From Sambucus nigra (Eukaryota; Streptophyta; Magnoliopsida; Dipsacales; Adoxaceae): a DNA stretch of 64,000 bases. The translations under genes and the position numbers were made by a program. The stretch spans positions 398,186,561 to 398,250,560 of the forward strand of contig OX422208.1 in assembly GCA_949130495.1 (NCBI GenBank), written 5' to 3'. Under the pieces are notes generated by a model, which had not been told where the DNA came from, did no database searches, and was given only the letters and a program-made list of their open reading frames with translations. Shown here piece after piece: positions 23,480 to 36,549 of the stretch (within the stretch, counting starts at the first letter, position 1; each line of letters starts with the position of its first letter).

Positions 23480-26115
23480 ATTAAACATTACCTTTAAGCT
23501 CAATAACCTCCCTTTGTAAAGCTTGGTTTTTATCTCGAGTTATCCCCGTAGATGATGAAGAAGACCCTCGAAGCACTACTGAGGACCCTGAGGGAATGTT
23601 CTCCCTTAGCAAAGCGATTTCCCTCTTCAGTTCATCATTCTCCTTTTGAATTAACTCCACCACTTGATTGAATTAGGAGGCATCCAGGAGCTTGGCTTTC
23701 AAGGCATCCACTTCCTCCTGAACTGAAGCTCTGATCTCCTCTATCTCCTTAACTATATCTTTTAAATTGACGACCAGCTCAGCCTGATCCTTATACTATT
23801 GGGTCCTTATCTTTAAATATTTGCATACTTTTATAAAAGTTCTATGAGCCTAGACACTAATGTTCGATCCTAGGTTCTACCTTAACCGAGAGTCGGGAGG
23901 AATATACTCATTGAAGTCAATAGGCTGCAATCAACAAGGCAAGCAATAGATTTTCAAGCATCAGTAACAAGACAAATCCAGTAAGATAGAAAAGTCTTCT
24001 TTTTATTAAACATAATTAAGGCATATGCCAGTATAAGTTTAGGAGAATTATAAATATAACACCAACAAAAGAAGAAAGCAAAAACCCTAACAAACTACAA
24101 AGGTTTACACCTGCTTAGAAGATGTTGGCCTATTTACTTTGTCAACAGTTATGGAAGCTTGGTCAATAATAACCACGATCGCACTAAGGCCACTCGCAAA
24201 TTGATCAATAGGAAGAACTCTAGCAATTGGATCAATGGGCTCTATCTCAACTCGAATAGCAGGTTGGCCGATCGAAGGCTCCTCGGCATCTATAAGATTT
24301 GGGCCTGACACATTCTGGGTGAATTAGAAAGAATCTGAAGGAACTCCAGCTACGACTAAGGCTTGGTCCCATCCTTTATTATCGTATGTCGCCTCCCAGC
24401 CTTCGTTGTACCCACTATCTTGAACGATCGTAGCCTCTCCCTTCAGCTTCTTAACATTGGCAGTCAGCTACTTATTGGCCTCAGCCACCTTCAAATTATC
24501 AATAACCACCAGACCATATATTTCTTAGAGGTCAGCCAACTCTTTTATCGACTGCTGCTTGAGGGCGTCCAAGGCCTTTTGCGTCTTCTCCTAAAAAATG
24601 GCCCTAGCATTGCCCATAGCCTTGTTAGAGTTCTTTAGGGCCTTTTCCAGCTAGACGTTTTTTCTCGATTGGTCGGCCCGATCACAAAGTGATATGGTGA
24701 AATCAGTTTAGGAATTTAAGAAAAGAATTATAGAAGTATAGAGAGAATGAGATGTACTAATGCAAGACCTTGAGCAGACTTGAGGGCCAACTACTTGGAT
24801 CCCATCTTTATTCACTGCTCACGATCAGCGGCGAGCACATCCCCCTTTAGCAGTGTGGGGGAAAGCTGGGGAGTGTCAGAATCACTTATCCCCTCAGCAG
24901 TAACAACAACAGAAGAAGGCACAAAAGGGGCCTTTAAAGCCTATGTCCTCTTCTTTTCTTCTTCTCTCTTTCTCTCCTCCTATCTCTTTTTCTCTTTTTT
25001 CTTTTTTCTTTTTTTTCTTCTTCTCACTTCTTTCTCTCCACCTCCTTCTCCTTGTCTCTTAACTATGAACCATTAGCCATGGGGGAGTCTCCTTCCTTAT
25101 TAAAGACTTCATTTGATCAGACAACAGATCATCATCATCATTTTGGATGATCAGGCGCCTTTTATTTGGTGGGGCCATTTCTTCTTATTTCTCTTCGTCT
25201 TTATTGGTTTCCTATTCACTGTCTTCCTCGCTACCCTCCTTTGATCCTTCCTCTTCACCTTCTTCTTCCTTTCCTTCCTCTTTCTCGCTTTTTTCTTCCC
25301 CTTATTCTTTTAGCTGAATAGGTTCAGAAAGACCACCAATCTCCTCCCCTGGAAGATCCAAATGGGGGATTGTGTCCATTGGCAGAGCAATGAAGCTATT
25401 AGCGGTATTTTATATTCAAGAAAGTATGTCATCGCTCGTGGATAATCGATGTTAGAGAGCCTTTCCCTAACTTTCTAAGCCTTTAGCAGGTCAGCAACCT
25501 TTAGCTCACGAGGGACAGGTTCTCGTATTTTCTCCTGAGCTGCAAAATAAGAAGAAAAGGAGATGAAATCAGACAAAGCAATCTAGAGGAATAAGCAAAT
25601 TAAGAACTAAGAAAGAGGCACTATCATCAACCTATTCATTCCTTACCAAAGGTAGGGATCGGAGGTCCCCTGGACCTTATGACCTCGGACTATAGAGGAT
25701 ATTTCCAATTCCAAGCAATTAAGTTATGATTCAAGTAGTCCTTGTGGGAGTCAGATAAATTCACCACCAGAACCCTATCAGCACTCCTCGCCTTCAAATA
25801 TAAGATTCCATCTTTTGTGCACGAGAAAACGTAATAGTAACAGATTTCTACGAGCCCTAAGTTAGTCTCGTGCAATTCATTTATCCTATATATCTCATTC
25901 ATAATTTCCCAATCATTTAGAGTACAATGAACACGAACAATGTCAAAATATTTGAAGAATCTCAAAAATAAGGGATTGGGGGGAAATGTCAAACCCCCTT
26001 AAGAAATTAACAACGTATGAATCTAGTGAACATCATCTATTGTACGGATATTTCGAGGAATTGGAACACACTCAATATCTACCCAATCAGGAATATTTTA
26101 ACACGTTCTGAACTC
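23480..26115 (-). pseudogene. Decayed antisense gene of the Tat element (Transposase_28-like, coiled coil)
   Basis: The minus strand reads as one long protein broken by stops. The N-terminal part (from about 26080) has IPDWVDIECVPIPRNIRTID, then LTFPPNPLFLRFFKYFDIV and TLNDWEIMNEIYRI (25690-25992). This layout resembles the plant family Pfam names 'putative gypsy type transposon' (PF04195). A Lys/Glu/Asp-rich middle follows (24950-25330). The C-terminal half is a long coiled coil: ALKQQSIKELADL, VAEANKxLTANVKKLKGEA, EIEEIRASVQEEVDALKAKL and ELIQKENDELKREIALLREN. Tat/Grande/Retand elements are known to carry such reverse-strand genes before the 3' LTR. Function is unknown. Confidence 0.75.
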
Positions 26116-26576
26116 ATAAATGGACTTATTATCAAGTCTTTACATTAATGCAGCAGAGAAAGGGAAACCCTAACTACAATTATAAACTAATTTAAAGAAA
26201 AAGGAGAACTGAAAAAGTGAAGACTAGGAATTACAAGTATTGGCGAAGCTGTGAGAGAGCACAGAAGAAGAAGAAGAACTTCGATTTTGAAGCAGAGAAT
26301 AAGAGGGGGATCTTAGAGACAAAGTACGCACAACGACGACCAAATCATTGAACTGACGGTTAAGTTGCACATAAACAAGTTTTAAAAATCTCAAATAATG
26401 AGTCGCGCTTCCCAAGAAAGATTTTAACACTTCATTTTATCTTAATGACAAGTGTACCCCCTTCATCCCTCACAAATTACAAATGAGCCATGCGGATTTT
26501 GGATACTGTTTTAGGCCTTGGACTTATTTAAAATCTATTAGCCCAAACTATCAGTCCAAAAGATTTTAGGAGCAAT

Positions 26577-27007
26577 TGTGGGAGCCCATACAATACAATT
26601 TATGAAAGTAGCCGACCAGTCCAGATGGATAAAAATGATACTTGCCCCAAATCATGAATTAATTTATACACGAGTATTTTAGATACATGAGAACACTTAT
26701 AGATATAATCAAATTTGGTACTAACAATCTCGGAGGAGATATTCAGATACTCCCTGATATATCCACGTGTTATTTTGAGTTCCTTGTACAATCCAAGCTC
26801 TATGATGATTCACCCATAAATTGTACACCCTGACCCGGGACAAAGGGATGTAATTTAAGATCTTGAGAGACACTTAATACAAATAGCTACCTCTTCCTGG
26901 ACACAGGCAAGTTGTCTAACCATGTATATTATTATGTTTGCTCTTTACTATCTGCCTTTGTGATTATTTTCGTAGCTCTCTTTATTATGATATGTTATGC
27001 ACACACA
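26577..27007 (+). repeat. 3' LTR of the Tat element
   Basis: Starts TGTGGGAGCCCA and ends CACACA, followed by TSD TATCC at 27008-27012. It retains the TG end lost from the 5' copy. Confidence 0.9.
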
Positions 27008-27012
27008 TATCC

Positions 27013-27085
27013 TATTAATCAAAGAGTTTTGTCCAGAATTAAGCCAATATATACAAATTGACTCAATTGGAAATTTATCCAAACA
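27013..27085 (-). mobile_element. Relic LTR of the Sirevirus-like family, part 2
   Basis: Continues the relic at 1661-2954 across the Tat insertion. TTTTGTCCAGAATTAAGCCA and GACTCAATTGGAAATTT match, in reverse complement, the first 75 bases of the LTR at 37655. The copy ends in ...TCCAAACA, corresponding to the LTR terminus TGTAAGGA. Total relic LTR length is about 1.35 kb against 1.69 kb in the younger copies. Confidence 0.85.
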
Positions 27086-28011
27086 AAGGGGAGAATGATA
27101 TGGTTTGGATGAGTTTACTCATGAAAACTCCGACGAAAGACTTGACTTTGAATTTTTTAAGTTCTTAGACCTTTTTTTATAAAATAAATGTGTCCTTACA
27201 AGATGATTCTAGAAAGTTTTGGGGAAAAATAGGTGGGGTGGGAGTTTGAACATCTCAGTTGATTCCAAAATTTGAGATAATGAAGAAAAATATTTGAGAA
27301 TTTTATCTGACACAAATATGTCGTAAGTTATGACTTTCTCCCAATTTTTTCCTTTATTATTTTATTTGTCTAGACTAACCTTTTAGGGTACTAGTGGGAT
27401 TTTCTCTTATATTTTTTGAAGACGTAATTTCTTCTAGATGAGAAAATACAGGGCTTTGATTGGGTTCACGCTGAGGTGATGGGTTAGATAAGTTTGGTGG
27501 TTGAAATATTTGGGGATGTAGAGGATGCAGTGTTTTGCTTCTGTTGTTTATCCTTTTATATCACAACATGTTAGGTACCTAAATATTTTATTGATTCAAT
27601 AAGGGTTGGTAGGCAAAGAGCTATACAACGACTTTGTGAAAATTATCTATTCTTATCCTTTTTATTTTCTAATTTTTGTGAAAGGGTTTCGTCCCTTTTT
27701 TACTTCAACATTGCAATAATAAGTTATGATTAAACAAGCGTGCATTGAGAAACTAATTTATGATCCCCGACTGTGGAGATAGATTGGCATGTCTACCGAG
27801 AATGGTAGGATAATGAGTTTGTAAGAATATACGTGGGCTTATGGCAAGTCCTAACATTGATACATGATTTGAGAAATCCTTGATTGGGTGAAGTATTATA
27901 GATAGTCTCAGATTATGAATTTATGACTATGACTAGCCTCAGTTGCATGAGGTCTTAAGGCTTCACGGATAATGGAGTTGGGATCATAAGAGGCATATCA
28001 GATACTGGTAT
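27086..28011. other. Unassigned AT-rich sequence, possible LTR remnant
   Basis: No gene is visible. It begins with a purine tract (AAGGGGAGAATGATATGG) that could be a PPT followed by an LTR start. Just before 28012 it has CAGATACTGG, which resembles a decayed PBS complement. Both readings are weak. Confidence 0.25.
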
Positions 28012-29290
28012 AACACCCCTATTTTCCACGCCTCAGATGGACAAACCTCAACGCTGAAAATAAGGGGATGTCGAACAATTTATATCATTCTAACCATAAA
28101 TGAATAATTGCGAAAAACTAAAACCCTTCATGAGAATATGTAAAAGATGAAAATAAAATAAGATATAGATACAAGTCTCCCATAACTAAATCAATAAGAA
28201 TCAGTACCACTAGATAACTAAATAAAGTAAATCTCCATAATACAAATCATGAATAAGAGTTTACAATACAAATGTATGTGAATAACAAACTGAAATGTAC
28301 AAGTCATAACTATATAATAAATATGAAAAGAAACTTGAGTGCTCCTACTCTAGTAACTTAATAAGGTTGACCCCATAATTTGTCAACTCATCCATGCTCC
28401 TATAACCGCTGAATACATGAAACACATTTTTAAGAAATAAACAAGGGTTAGATACCACAAATAAGTAAGAAATAACTTACCTTACATAAAAGTATTAATT
28501 GTGAGTCATTTACGTCTCATGTCGTCCTACCGGCACTCACATCAAAATTTCTCATCCCACTTGTCATAAAGTAGTCTTGGCCATACTTAGCCATCCTACT
28601 CAAGACGTCACTTATAACGTAAGAATCTAATCTCAAGACCAACCATATAACCTTCATTCCACATAACTCGCACTGCAATATACTGTCATCACTAACAATA
28701 ATACACAAGAATACTATCCACTCATGGTATCATATCCCCACATAACATTCAAATATATTAAAGCATTCAATAAGGCTAACTACTATCTCGCACAGAATCC
28801 ACATAAGCTTTACTCATCACTAAGATAACTACGGTATTACTTAATATCCCTATACATTATATATGTCACTATTCTAACTCTATGTTATACAATATCCACA
28901 CAACCTAGTCCATCACTGGCCTAGTTATCCAATAATACACTATACAAGTATCCATTAAGCTCCATCAAGCTCTCTACATGATAACACTACAGGAATCCAA
29001 CATAATATCGTAAATCTAACTATGCAATAAGAGTAATGAACCATACGTAGTACCCATACACTATCACATAACCGATAAGTAATAACATCACATAAGAGTA
29101 GTATCCCCAAACCAAATCCTAACTAAAATATATGGGTCTTAACTCTAAAACTAATGAGCAAGCTACCCTATACTATCATATTGCTACACCAAAATGATAT
29201 CCATATGCGTTGGTTTCACCTCAAACAACAAAGCTTAAGTCATAAGAAGAGGACTCTCATCTGAAGATCAGGTTAAGCCCATATGGATTA
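28012..29290 (-). mobile_element. Probable LTR relic of a Tekay-like element
   Basis: The left edge TATAACACCCCT is comparable to the TGTGACACCCCG edge of the Tekay LTR at 33534/47938, and a PBS-complement-like CAGATACTGG precedes it, giving minus orientation. The rest is AT-rich noncoding DNA with base composition like the Tekay LTR but no close alignment by eye. The right end is lost at the AT-rich tract. Confidence 0.4.
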
Positions 29291-29349
29291 TAAATATTAA
29301 TTAATATAATATACAATATATATTAATTAATAATATATTATATATAATT

Positions 29350-29450
<101 letters not shown>

Positions 29451-29599
29451 CGGATCGAATTATTAACCGATCAGAGTATATGAATCCAAATCCGCTCCAT
29501 TTAATAAACGGGTAATCGGATAATCGGGTAATCGAATAATCGGATTTCAGGCATGATCCATATCCTCTTAAATGGATCGGATTCTGATTCGAATACAGA

Positions 29600-30075
29600 T
29601 AAAATCGAATCCTTTGACAGGCTTAGGTTCAGGTCAATTATGAGGACCTTAAATAGGGAGCGACTAATTCTGAGGACCTTAAGTAGGGAGCGACCAATTC
29701 TAAGGGTCGAGGTTAATTTTGAGGGCCTTAAGTGGGAGCGACCAATTCTGAGGGTCGAGGTCAATTCTAAGGACCTTAAGTAGGAGCGATAAATTATGAA
29801 GGTCGAGGTCAATTCTAAGGACCTTAATTAGGGAGCGACCAATTCAGAGGGTTGAGGTCAATTCTGGGGACCTTAAGTGGGAGTGGCCAATTCTAAGGGT
29901 CGAGGCCAATTCTAAGGACCTTAAGTAGGGAACGACCAATTTTGAGGGTTGAGATCAGTTTTGAGGGCCTTAAGTAGGGAGTGACCAATTCTGAGGGTCG
30001 AGGTCAATTATGAAGACCTTAAGTAGGAAGCAACTAATTCTGAGGGTCGAGGTCAATTCTGAGGACTTTAATTAG
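29600..30075. repeat. Tandem array of ~49-bp units (GAGGTCAATTCTGAGGACCTTAAG type)
   Basis: About nine imperfect copies share the halves GACCTTAAGTAGGGAGCGAC and GAGGGTCGAGGTCAATTCTG. The unit resembles the array at 54537-55592, sharing GAGGTCAATTCTGA followed by CCTAA or CCTTAA. The similar position upstream of a palindrome pair and a TATA-like box suggests both are U3 arrays of related LTRs. Confidence 0.9.
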
Positions 30076-31205
30076 AAGCGTGGGGAATTTTAAACTTACC
30101 ATTTTTAATACTCAACTGGGGAAAAGACACCTATCTGGGGATTATGCCCTTTTGGGAAGAGATAGCTTTGTTAGGGAAGTTGGAATTCTTAGTCTGGAAA
30201 TTTCGCTAAGGGAAACAATTGATTATTTGAGGTTTTGGGAATCCGTTGTGGAATGTATTACTGGGGAGAGATGTCCAGTTAAGGCTTCTACCTCTGTTTA
30301 GGGGGAATTGGAATTATCCTAGAAGAAAATTCAGAAATTTTTGTTGGAAAGCGGGTAGCCCTGTTGAGGAAGCATTTGATTATGCTGAGGATGAAGTTTT
30401 TCGAGATTCCGCTGGGGAGTTGTAATGGGCTTTGCGGGGTGAAAATCAGGGTGAAAATTGGATTTTTAATTTAGATATTTATATTGTTAGGCGTTATTGG
30501 CAGCTTCCCAGGACCAAATCGATTCGGCCTAGAAGCCCAATCGATTCGGTGGGTGACAGTTGCGACGTCGTATTGTTTTTTAAAGAGTTTTGTTTAACTC
30601 AAATTCCTCCAATTATTTTATATGTTAATATTTCAGGGTTAGGACTTTTAAAACTCATTATTCTAAACCTCAAGAGCAATATCCTCTCATCTTTTGCATC
30701 TCCTTCTACTTCCAAACCCTAGACCCATTCAAACCAAGATTTTAGTCCAAGTTTTAAAGGCCAAAACCAGATCTTTTCAAGATATTCCAAGAGAGGCTTT
30801 TTGTCATCTTTTTGCAAGGAATATGTTCATACATTCAGATTTCTTCAACTAATCTCAAGCATGGTTATTTCTATTTCTTTCCCTTAGTATTATGCGTCGT
30901 AGTTATGGCCTACACACTAAATACACTTGTTTTCTTAAAAAAAATTAGAGATATTAATTAGGGAAAGTGGAAGACAAATTGGGCAATTTTTATGAAAAAC
31001 TTTAATATGAATGAAGACTCAAAACCTTGCATGTTAGGTTAGAGATTTGGATTCCGTAGACTTGACGACGCTCGAATCTAAATTTTTACGTAGAAATATC
31101 ATTTAACTATTTTTTCATCATGTTAAATCATGTTAATCTTGTGGAAGTTGTGTAGTAGATAAATTCTTGTTGTATAAATTTATCTAGTTGTGTAGTAGAT
31201 AAATT
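30076..31205 (+). mobile_element. LTR-like region (U3 palindromes, TATA-like box, R/U5-like sequence)
   Basis: No gene is present. A pair of AATCGATTCGG palindromes (about 30517-30555) is followed by a TTATTTTATATG box near 30613 and then by CT-rich, transcript-leader-like sequence. Near 31140-31200 a GTGTAGTAGATAAATTC block occurs twice. The region abuts the Tat pol fragment at 31206. I could not identify the LTR ends or a TSD. Confidence 0.4.
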
Positions 31206-33533
31206 CAGTATCCAGACTAGCTGTCCAACGTCGTGATAATCTCAAAAGCCAATGGAAAATGGAGAATGTGTGTTGATTTTGTTGATCAAAACAAATCCTT
31301 CCCTAAAGATAGCTTTCCTCTGCCTAGAATAGATCAGATGGTGGATGCCACATCTGGACATGAGCTGATGAGCTTTATCGACGCCTACTCTGGGTATAAC
31401 CAAATCTTCATGGATGAAGCCGATGCTGAGAAGACTTCCTTTGTCACGGATAAAGGAACTTACTACTATAAGGTCATGCCATTCAACCTTATAAACGCAG
31501 GCATGACCTATCAGAGGTTAGTCAACAAAATGTTTGAAGACCAAATCGGTAAGACAATGGAGCTTTATGTAGATGATATGTTGAATAAAATTCTTAAGTC
31601 CGAGCATCACGTGGCCGACCTTGCAAAAATGTTTAACACCATGGACGAATACAAAATGAAATTACATCCAGTAAAGTGTGTGTTTTGCATTAGTGTTCGT
31701 AAGTTCCTCCACTTTATCGTCAACTAAAGGGGGATTGAGGCTAATCCGACAAAGATCAAGGCACTGGTTGATATCCAGACACTTAGGACCATAAAGGACG
31801 TTCAGAGATTGATATTAAGAGTTACAACTCTCAACCCCTTCATCCATAGAGCCACAGATAAGCGTATGCTATTCTTTAAGATCTTGAGAAAATCATTTAT
31901 CTGGGATAAAGAATGTGAGAAGGCTTTTCAAGATTTGAAAACTTATTTGGGATCCCCAATGCTGTTGTCTTAGTCGATTCAGGGAGAGAAGCTATTTTTA
32001 TATCTCGTAGTATCTGAATCAGCAATCAATTGTAATTGTACGAGATGATGAGGGGGTTCAAAAGTGTGTATATTTTAACAGTAAGGCTTTTTAAGGGGCC
32101 GAGCTTAAGAATCACAAGATGGAAAAACTAGCATATGCTTAGATTCACGCCTCTAAAAATGAAGCCTTATTTCTAAGCTCATACTATGGTGGTACTAACT
32201 GACACTCCTTTAAGGTAAGTCATCCATAAACATGAGTAATCGAATAAGCTGGTGGCTTGGTTAATTGAGTTAAAAGAGTTTGACATCGTGTATCAGCCGA
32301 GGACTGCAATTAAGGGTCAAGCACTGGTTGATTTTATGGCCGAATTCACCTAGGTCGAGGTCGATACAGAAACGAAAGATGATACGATAGTATTAAAAAC
32401 AGTTGTGGCAAGTCAATCGTCGGCCAATATGGAGCAAATTGATGTTACAAAAAAGATTTTTTTATTCCAAAAGGGAATATTGACAGAGGGGCCTTTCTTA
32501 AAAGAAGGCAAAATATATAATCTTTTTATAGATGGTTCATCTTGTGAAAATGAAAGTGGGGTCGGGATGATACTCCTAGCCCCGGATGGAACATATATCG
32601 AATATTCCCTAAGGTTTTGTTTTAGAGCATCAAATAATGAGTCAGAGTATGAGGCCTTTCTAGCAGGCCTCTCTCTTATGAAAGTAATGAATGTCTATCA
32701 AATGATTGTACATAGTGACTCCCGGCAGGTTATAAACCAAGTGTTACATATCTACGAAGCCAATGAAAAAAATTAGGCCAAGTACTTTAAGAGAGTTAAA
32801 AAGGTGATGGCCAATCTTGGGGAAGTTAAAGTGAAAAGGATCCCTCAGTTGGAGAATGGCCAAGTCGATGCTCTAGCAAGGTTAGCCTCTACTACCAGAA
32901 TAAAGATCAGGAGGAGCATACCAGTTGAAATCCTATACAAGCCCAGCATTATTGAGGACAATAGTAGGCTTGAGTTTTGCCTAAATTTGAATCTTGGAGA
33001 ATCATGGATGGATCCTCTCATTAAATATATCAGGGATGGGGAGCTTCCAGATACAAAGTCCAAGAGGAAAAATTTCTAATACAGAGCGTCAAAATTCACC
33101 ATTATAAGGGACGTCCTATACAAAAAGGGGTTCCTACTTCCTTTGCTCTTATGTGTTCACCCAACTGAAGTGTAATATGCCTTACGAGATGTGCACGAGG
33201 GGTCATGCTCAAGTTATATAGGGGATAATCTTTAGCAAAAAGGATTGTGATGCAGGGCTACTGGTGGCCGACCCTTGCCAAAGGATGTGGTCGTCCATGT
33301 AAAGAAATGTGATAAGTGCCAAAGATATGCTTACATCCCCCATCAGCCACATCAGCCTTTATCGCCCATTACACCCCCTGGACATTTACAGTTTGGGGGA
33401 TCGACCTGATGGGACCTCTACCTAAAGATGCATGGAATTATAGGTATCTGATTGTGGCAATCAATTACTTCTCAAAGTAGGTGGAGACAGAGGCCATGAT
33501 TTCCATAAGTGAGATGTAGAACTTCAAGTTCAT
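31206..33533 (+). pseudogene. Second Tat-lineage pol fragment: RT, two RNase H domains, integrase N-terminus
   Basis: Homology starts abruptly inside RT at IQYPD, with the expected Trp codon now TAG. RT then runs with KANGKWRMCVDFVDQNKS, FIDAYSGYNQI, VMPFNLINAGMTYQRL and the YVDDML pair; the frame ends at 31727. A heavily stopped RNase H follows, then a well-preserved archaeal-type RNase H (32405-33079): NLFIDGSS, NNESEYEAFLAGL, VHSDSRQVINQV and VDALARLAS retain the D-E-D-D set. Integrase begins with CDKCQRYA and DLMGPLPKDAWNYRYL and is cut at 33533. The upstream half of the element is not in the window. Confidence 0.9.
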
Positions 33534-36507
33534 TGTGACACCCCGACTAATTAAATACCGGGTAGCTACTCCTTTATTAAATCAATACAAAATGTCAAGT
33601 TGGTTCAGTTAATAGCATCACTGTCGAAAACATTTTAAACATTACTAACCACCTAGTATTTAAAAAGTAAGTTGCCAAATTTTAAGTTAAGTCTGATTAA
33701 CATGCAATAAAAGAATAAAGGAAGAACAACATGAATCCATTCACCATAACGAAGCAATAGAATAACCAACACATGATATAAATAAATCTGGAGGAAAAAC
33801 TCCTCACAACAAAATCCCGCAACTGAAGTAAGTAACGAAATACTGAATACTGAATCAATACATGCCCAAGTCTGAAAAACTGAAATGGAAATGTCTCTAA
33901 TAGAAATTGGGCAACATGCCCTACAACTGAGGAATACTGAGTATGGAATCCAAATGATATAAGCGTCTAAAAGCAAATCCCTGTAGCTTCCACAAGCAGC
34001 TACAGCTCGTCATCTGAGTGAGAATCCTATGCATGGTGTCCTTGTGGTTGGGCACCTAAAAATGGTTTTACAAAAAAAATAGATTTGAAAGCAAACGGGT
34101 CAGAGCCCGAATGTGGAGATATTTTTAAAAACCTGCAAGTGCTTTAAAAACATTTAAAACAGTATATGCAAAATACATGTTAGGACGTGCTCTCACATGA
34201 GATGCTCACCTCTCGTCTAACTGTGCACTCCTAACGTTCCTGTACCCATTCATGTGTTATCTCATAACTATCTAATTCTGAAGAGTTTCTAACACTACTA
34301 CTCGGTTCACGTTTAATTTCCAATCTTAACAATCAAATAGAGAGTTCTACTTTAATTCTCGGATTCCCAATTATTAACAAAACCATTTATAGATATAAGT
34401 TCCCCTTTTTATCTACATAACATTACCATAACTATACTCACAATTAAACATAACAATTTCCTTTTTCCTTTAACCGTATATTATTCACATCATATATATA
34501 CAATACAAGCACCCCGAGGCTAAGCTACGGTGCACATATACTCTGCTATCCATCCCGGTACATCACGTACATAAGGATTACAAATTCCGAATCTCTCAGG
34601 AATTGTTGGAATAAACACCACACACATAAATGGAGGCGAACATAATTCAACATATCCATGGTCACGTACATAGATACGCTCCATAGTCAGCGGGCTTATT
34701 AACTCACAAATAAGTCGTTCTTCTTGAACTATGTCCTCTAGGTACCAAACTAAATCCGGGCACACAAGGATTAGAAGGCCCTAAGCGAACGTAAACCTCC
34801 CTTGATAGCAAGTATGGTAGGTATGTCATACACATAAAAATCATATACTAAGCATTCACACATCTTAGATATCTCAACATTAATAAAGGTATACTCTACA
34901 TCCTTATGCCATTATTCCAATTTTATATAGTTTAAGTCTCTCGATAATATAAAGGTTGAATCATCGACACGTCTCACGTCGTAGTCTCTTATACTGAAAC
35001 CATATCTCAATTAGACTATAAAGTTCCTATTATTCCCACGTATAACATCTTTATTCCTAAGGTCATTACTTCTTCCACAAACCTCATTTCATCAAATTAT
35101 TCAAATTTGCACTATTAACCCAAATATTATCTCACTTGTCGAATTTCATTAAATTAGAATAACTCCTCAAATTGGATTCTAATTAAGGTCCAAGTTTCAT
35201 AATCATGCCTACTGGTCTTCCTTAAGTTTAAGGGTATTCGTAAGGTCACCAATAATATTATCCAAGGGTTACCACCATTAAAATTTAAAATAGGGAAAAC
35301 TTTACTCATTCTAGGAAGGTCGATCGATCGACCTTGACCTTCGATCGATCGATGGTGGTCGATCGATCGACTGAAGAATGTCGATCGATCGATTGCACCA
35401 GGTATGGTTACGGACTGCTTCGTTTTGCAGTTTCCAATTCGTCCCAAAACACCATTTTCAAGCATGAAACTCTAAGACAAGGTTACAATATCATTATACT
35501 ATCATTCTACAACAGTATTAACATTCTAAAACCCATAATTCATCATTCAAAGGCTTTGTTTAGATCAAAACTACATCAAAATTTTCCAGATTTCTTCCCC
35601 ATTCAAGAACATCAATAAACTACTTCTAAACTCCATTTTTAGATCATCAATGGTTCTGTTTAGAACATATAATTCGTCCAGAATATTACTACATGCAATC
35701 CCTAACATAATTCATAACTTTTAACTTCCAATATATGGGTCTAAATCATCTTCCAAGATCAATTTCGAAAATTCCTAAACATGGAAAAGCATAGCTTGAA
35801 TCAAATGAATTTAAACCACTTGCCTTAATCTTTCTCTGAATTTGATGTTGAATTTGAAGGTTGAATCTGTCCTCTATCTCTCTTTCTGCAGAATTCTTTC
35901 CTTTCTCTCTCTCTCTACAAGTTCTTCCCAAGGATGATGACAATGGAGGTGTGTTTGGTTTTTTTTGGTAAGTTGGGACTATATTTCAACTTCTCCCGTA
36001 GCCCATTAAGTCTCTTAGTGTAGTTAGTGGGTTTAGTGGGTTAAAGAAGAAGTCAGATTTCTATTTCTAATTTTCGTCACTTTTAATTCCCAAAAATACA
36101 AAATTACCAAACTACCCTTTATGATGCCGGTATGGCCTAAAAATACCCCGGGACCCAAACTAAACTCCCGGCTAGTATTTTCTGACTATCTCGACCCTTC
36201 CGGACACGTTGGCGCACTCAAAATGAACATATGGGTGATAAAAATAAAATTCACTTTTTAATTCAAATAATTATAATCCTGACGCGACTGTCACGCGCGT
36301 CCCAACAAAGTTTCCCAAATTGTCGTTTTTCAATCTCGTGACAATTTTAATATTTTCCAATATTCATATAATGCCAAGTATACACATTATAATAAAATAC
36401 TAACTCACATCTCGTTAATATTATTATCCGGATTAATTTCCAATTAATAAACATTTAATTCAATTAATCCCCAAAAATAAATATCATAGAAAATACGGGG
36501 TATTACA
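33534..36507 (-). repeat. Tekay 3' LTR
   Basis: Same length as its partner. It contains four TCGATCGATCGA palindromes at 35319-35394. On the minus strand these lie shortly upstream of a TATTTTAAAT box. It abuts the PPT complement at its inner edge. Confidence 0.95.
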
Positions 36508-36521
36508 TACTTCCCCCCTAA
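36508..36521 (-). other. Tekay polypurine tract
   Basis: The minus strand reads TAGGGGGGAAGTA next to the 3' LTR, the usual position for plus-strand DNA priming. Confidence 0.85.
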
Positions 36522-36549
36522 TAACTGAATTTTGTCCCGAAATTCGAAA

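Larger units (their letters stand above)
2955..27007 (+). mobile_element. Tat-lineage Ty3/gypsy element, decayed and carrying two later insertions
   Basis: It is bounded by 431-bp LTRs (2955-3385 and 26577-27007) with identical 5-bp TSDs, TATCC, at 2950-2954 and 27008-27012. In order it holds a PBS-like site, gag, protease, reverse transcriptase, two RNase H domains, integrase, and a long 3' region with an antisense gene. The paired RNase H domains and the antisense gene are hallmarks of the Tat lineage. A probable solo LTR (6783-8749) and a complete Athila element (9511-20845) interrupt it. Removing them leaves roughly 10.8 kb. Every pol domain has stops or frameshifts, so this copy is dead. 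Confidence 0.9.

Noticed and set aside
24780..25076. 98-codon Ser/Phe-rich plus-strand frame
   Set aside because: It is the complement of the Lys/Glu-rich part of the antisense Tat gene, not a secreted protein.
29501..29812. Leu/Ser/Arg-rich repetitive frames over the ~49-bp array
   Set aside because: Periodic frames produced by the tandem repeat on both strands; no evidence of a protein.
33653..33976. 107-codon minus-strand frame in the Tekay LTR (repeated at 48057-48380)
   Set aside because: It lies wholly inside an LTR and is present in both copies because the LTRs are near-identical; hydrophobic translation without recognisable domain.
35319..35394. TCGATCGATCGA repeats as a CRISPR-like array
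   Set aside because: Units are palindromes with irregular short spacing inside a plant LTR; no spacers of uniform length and the context is eukaryotic.
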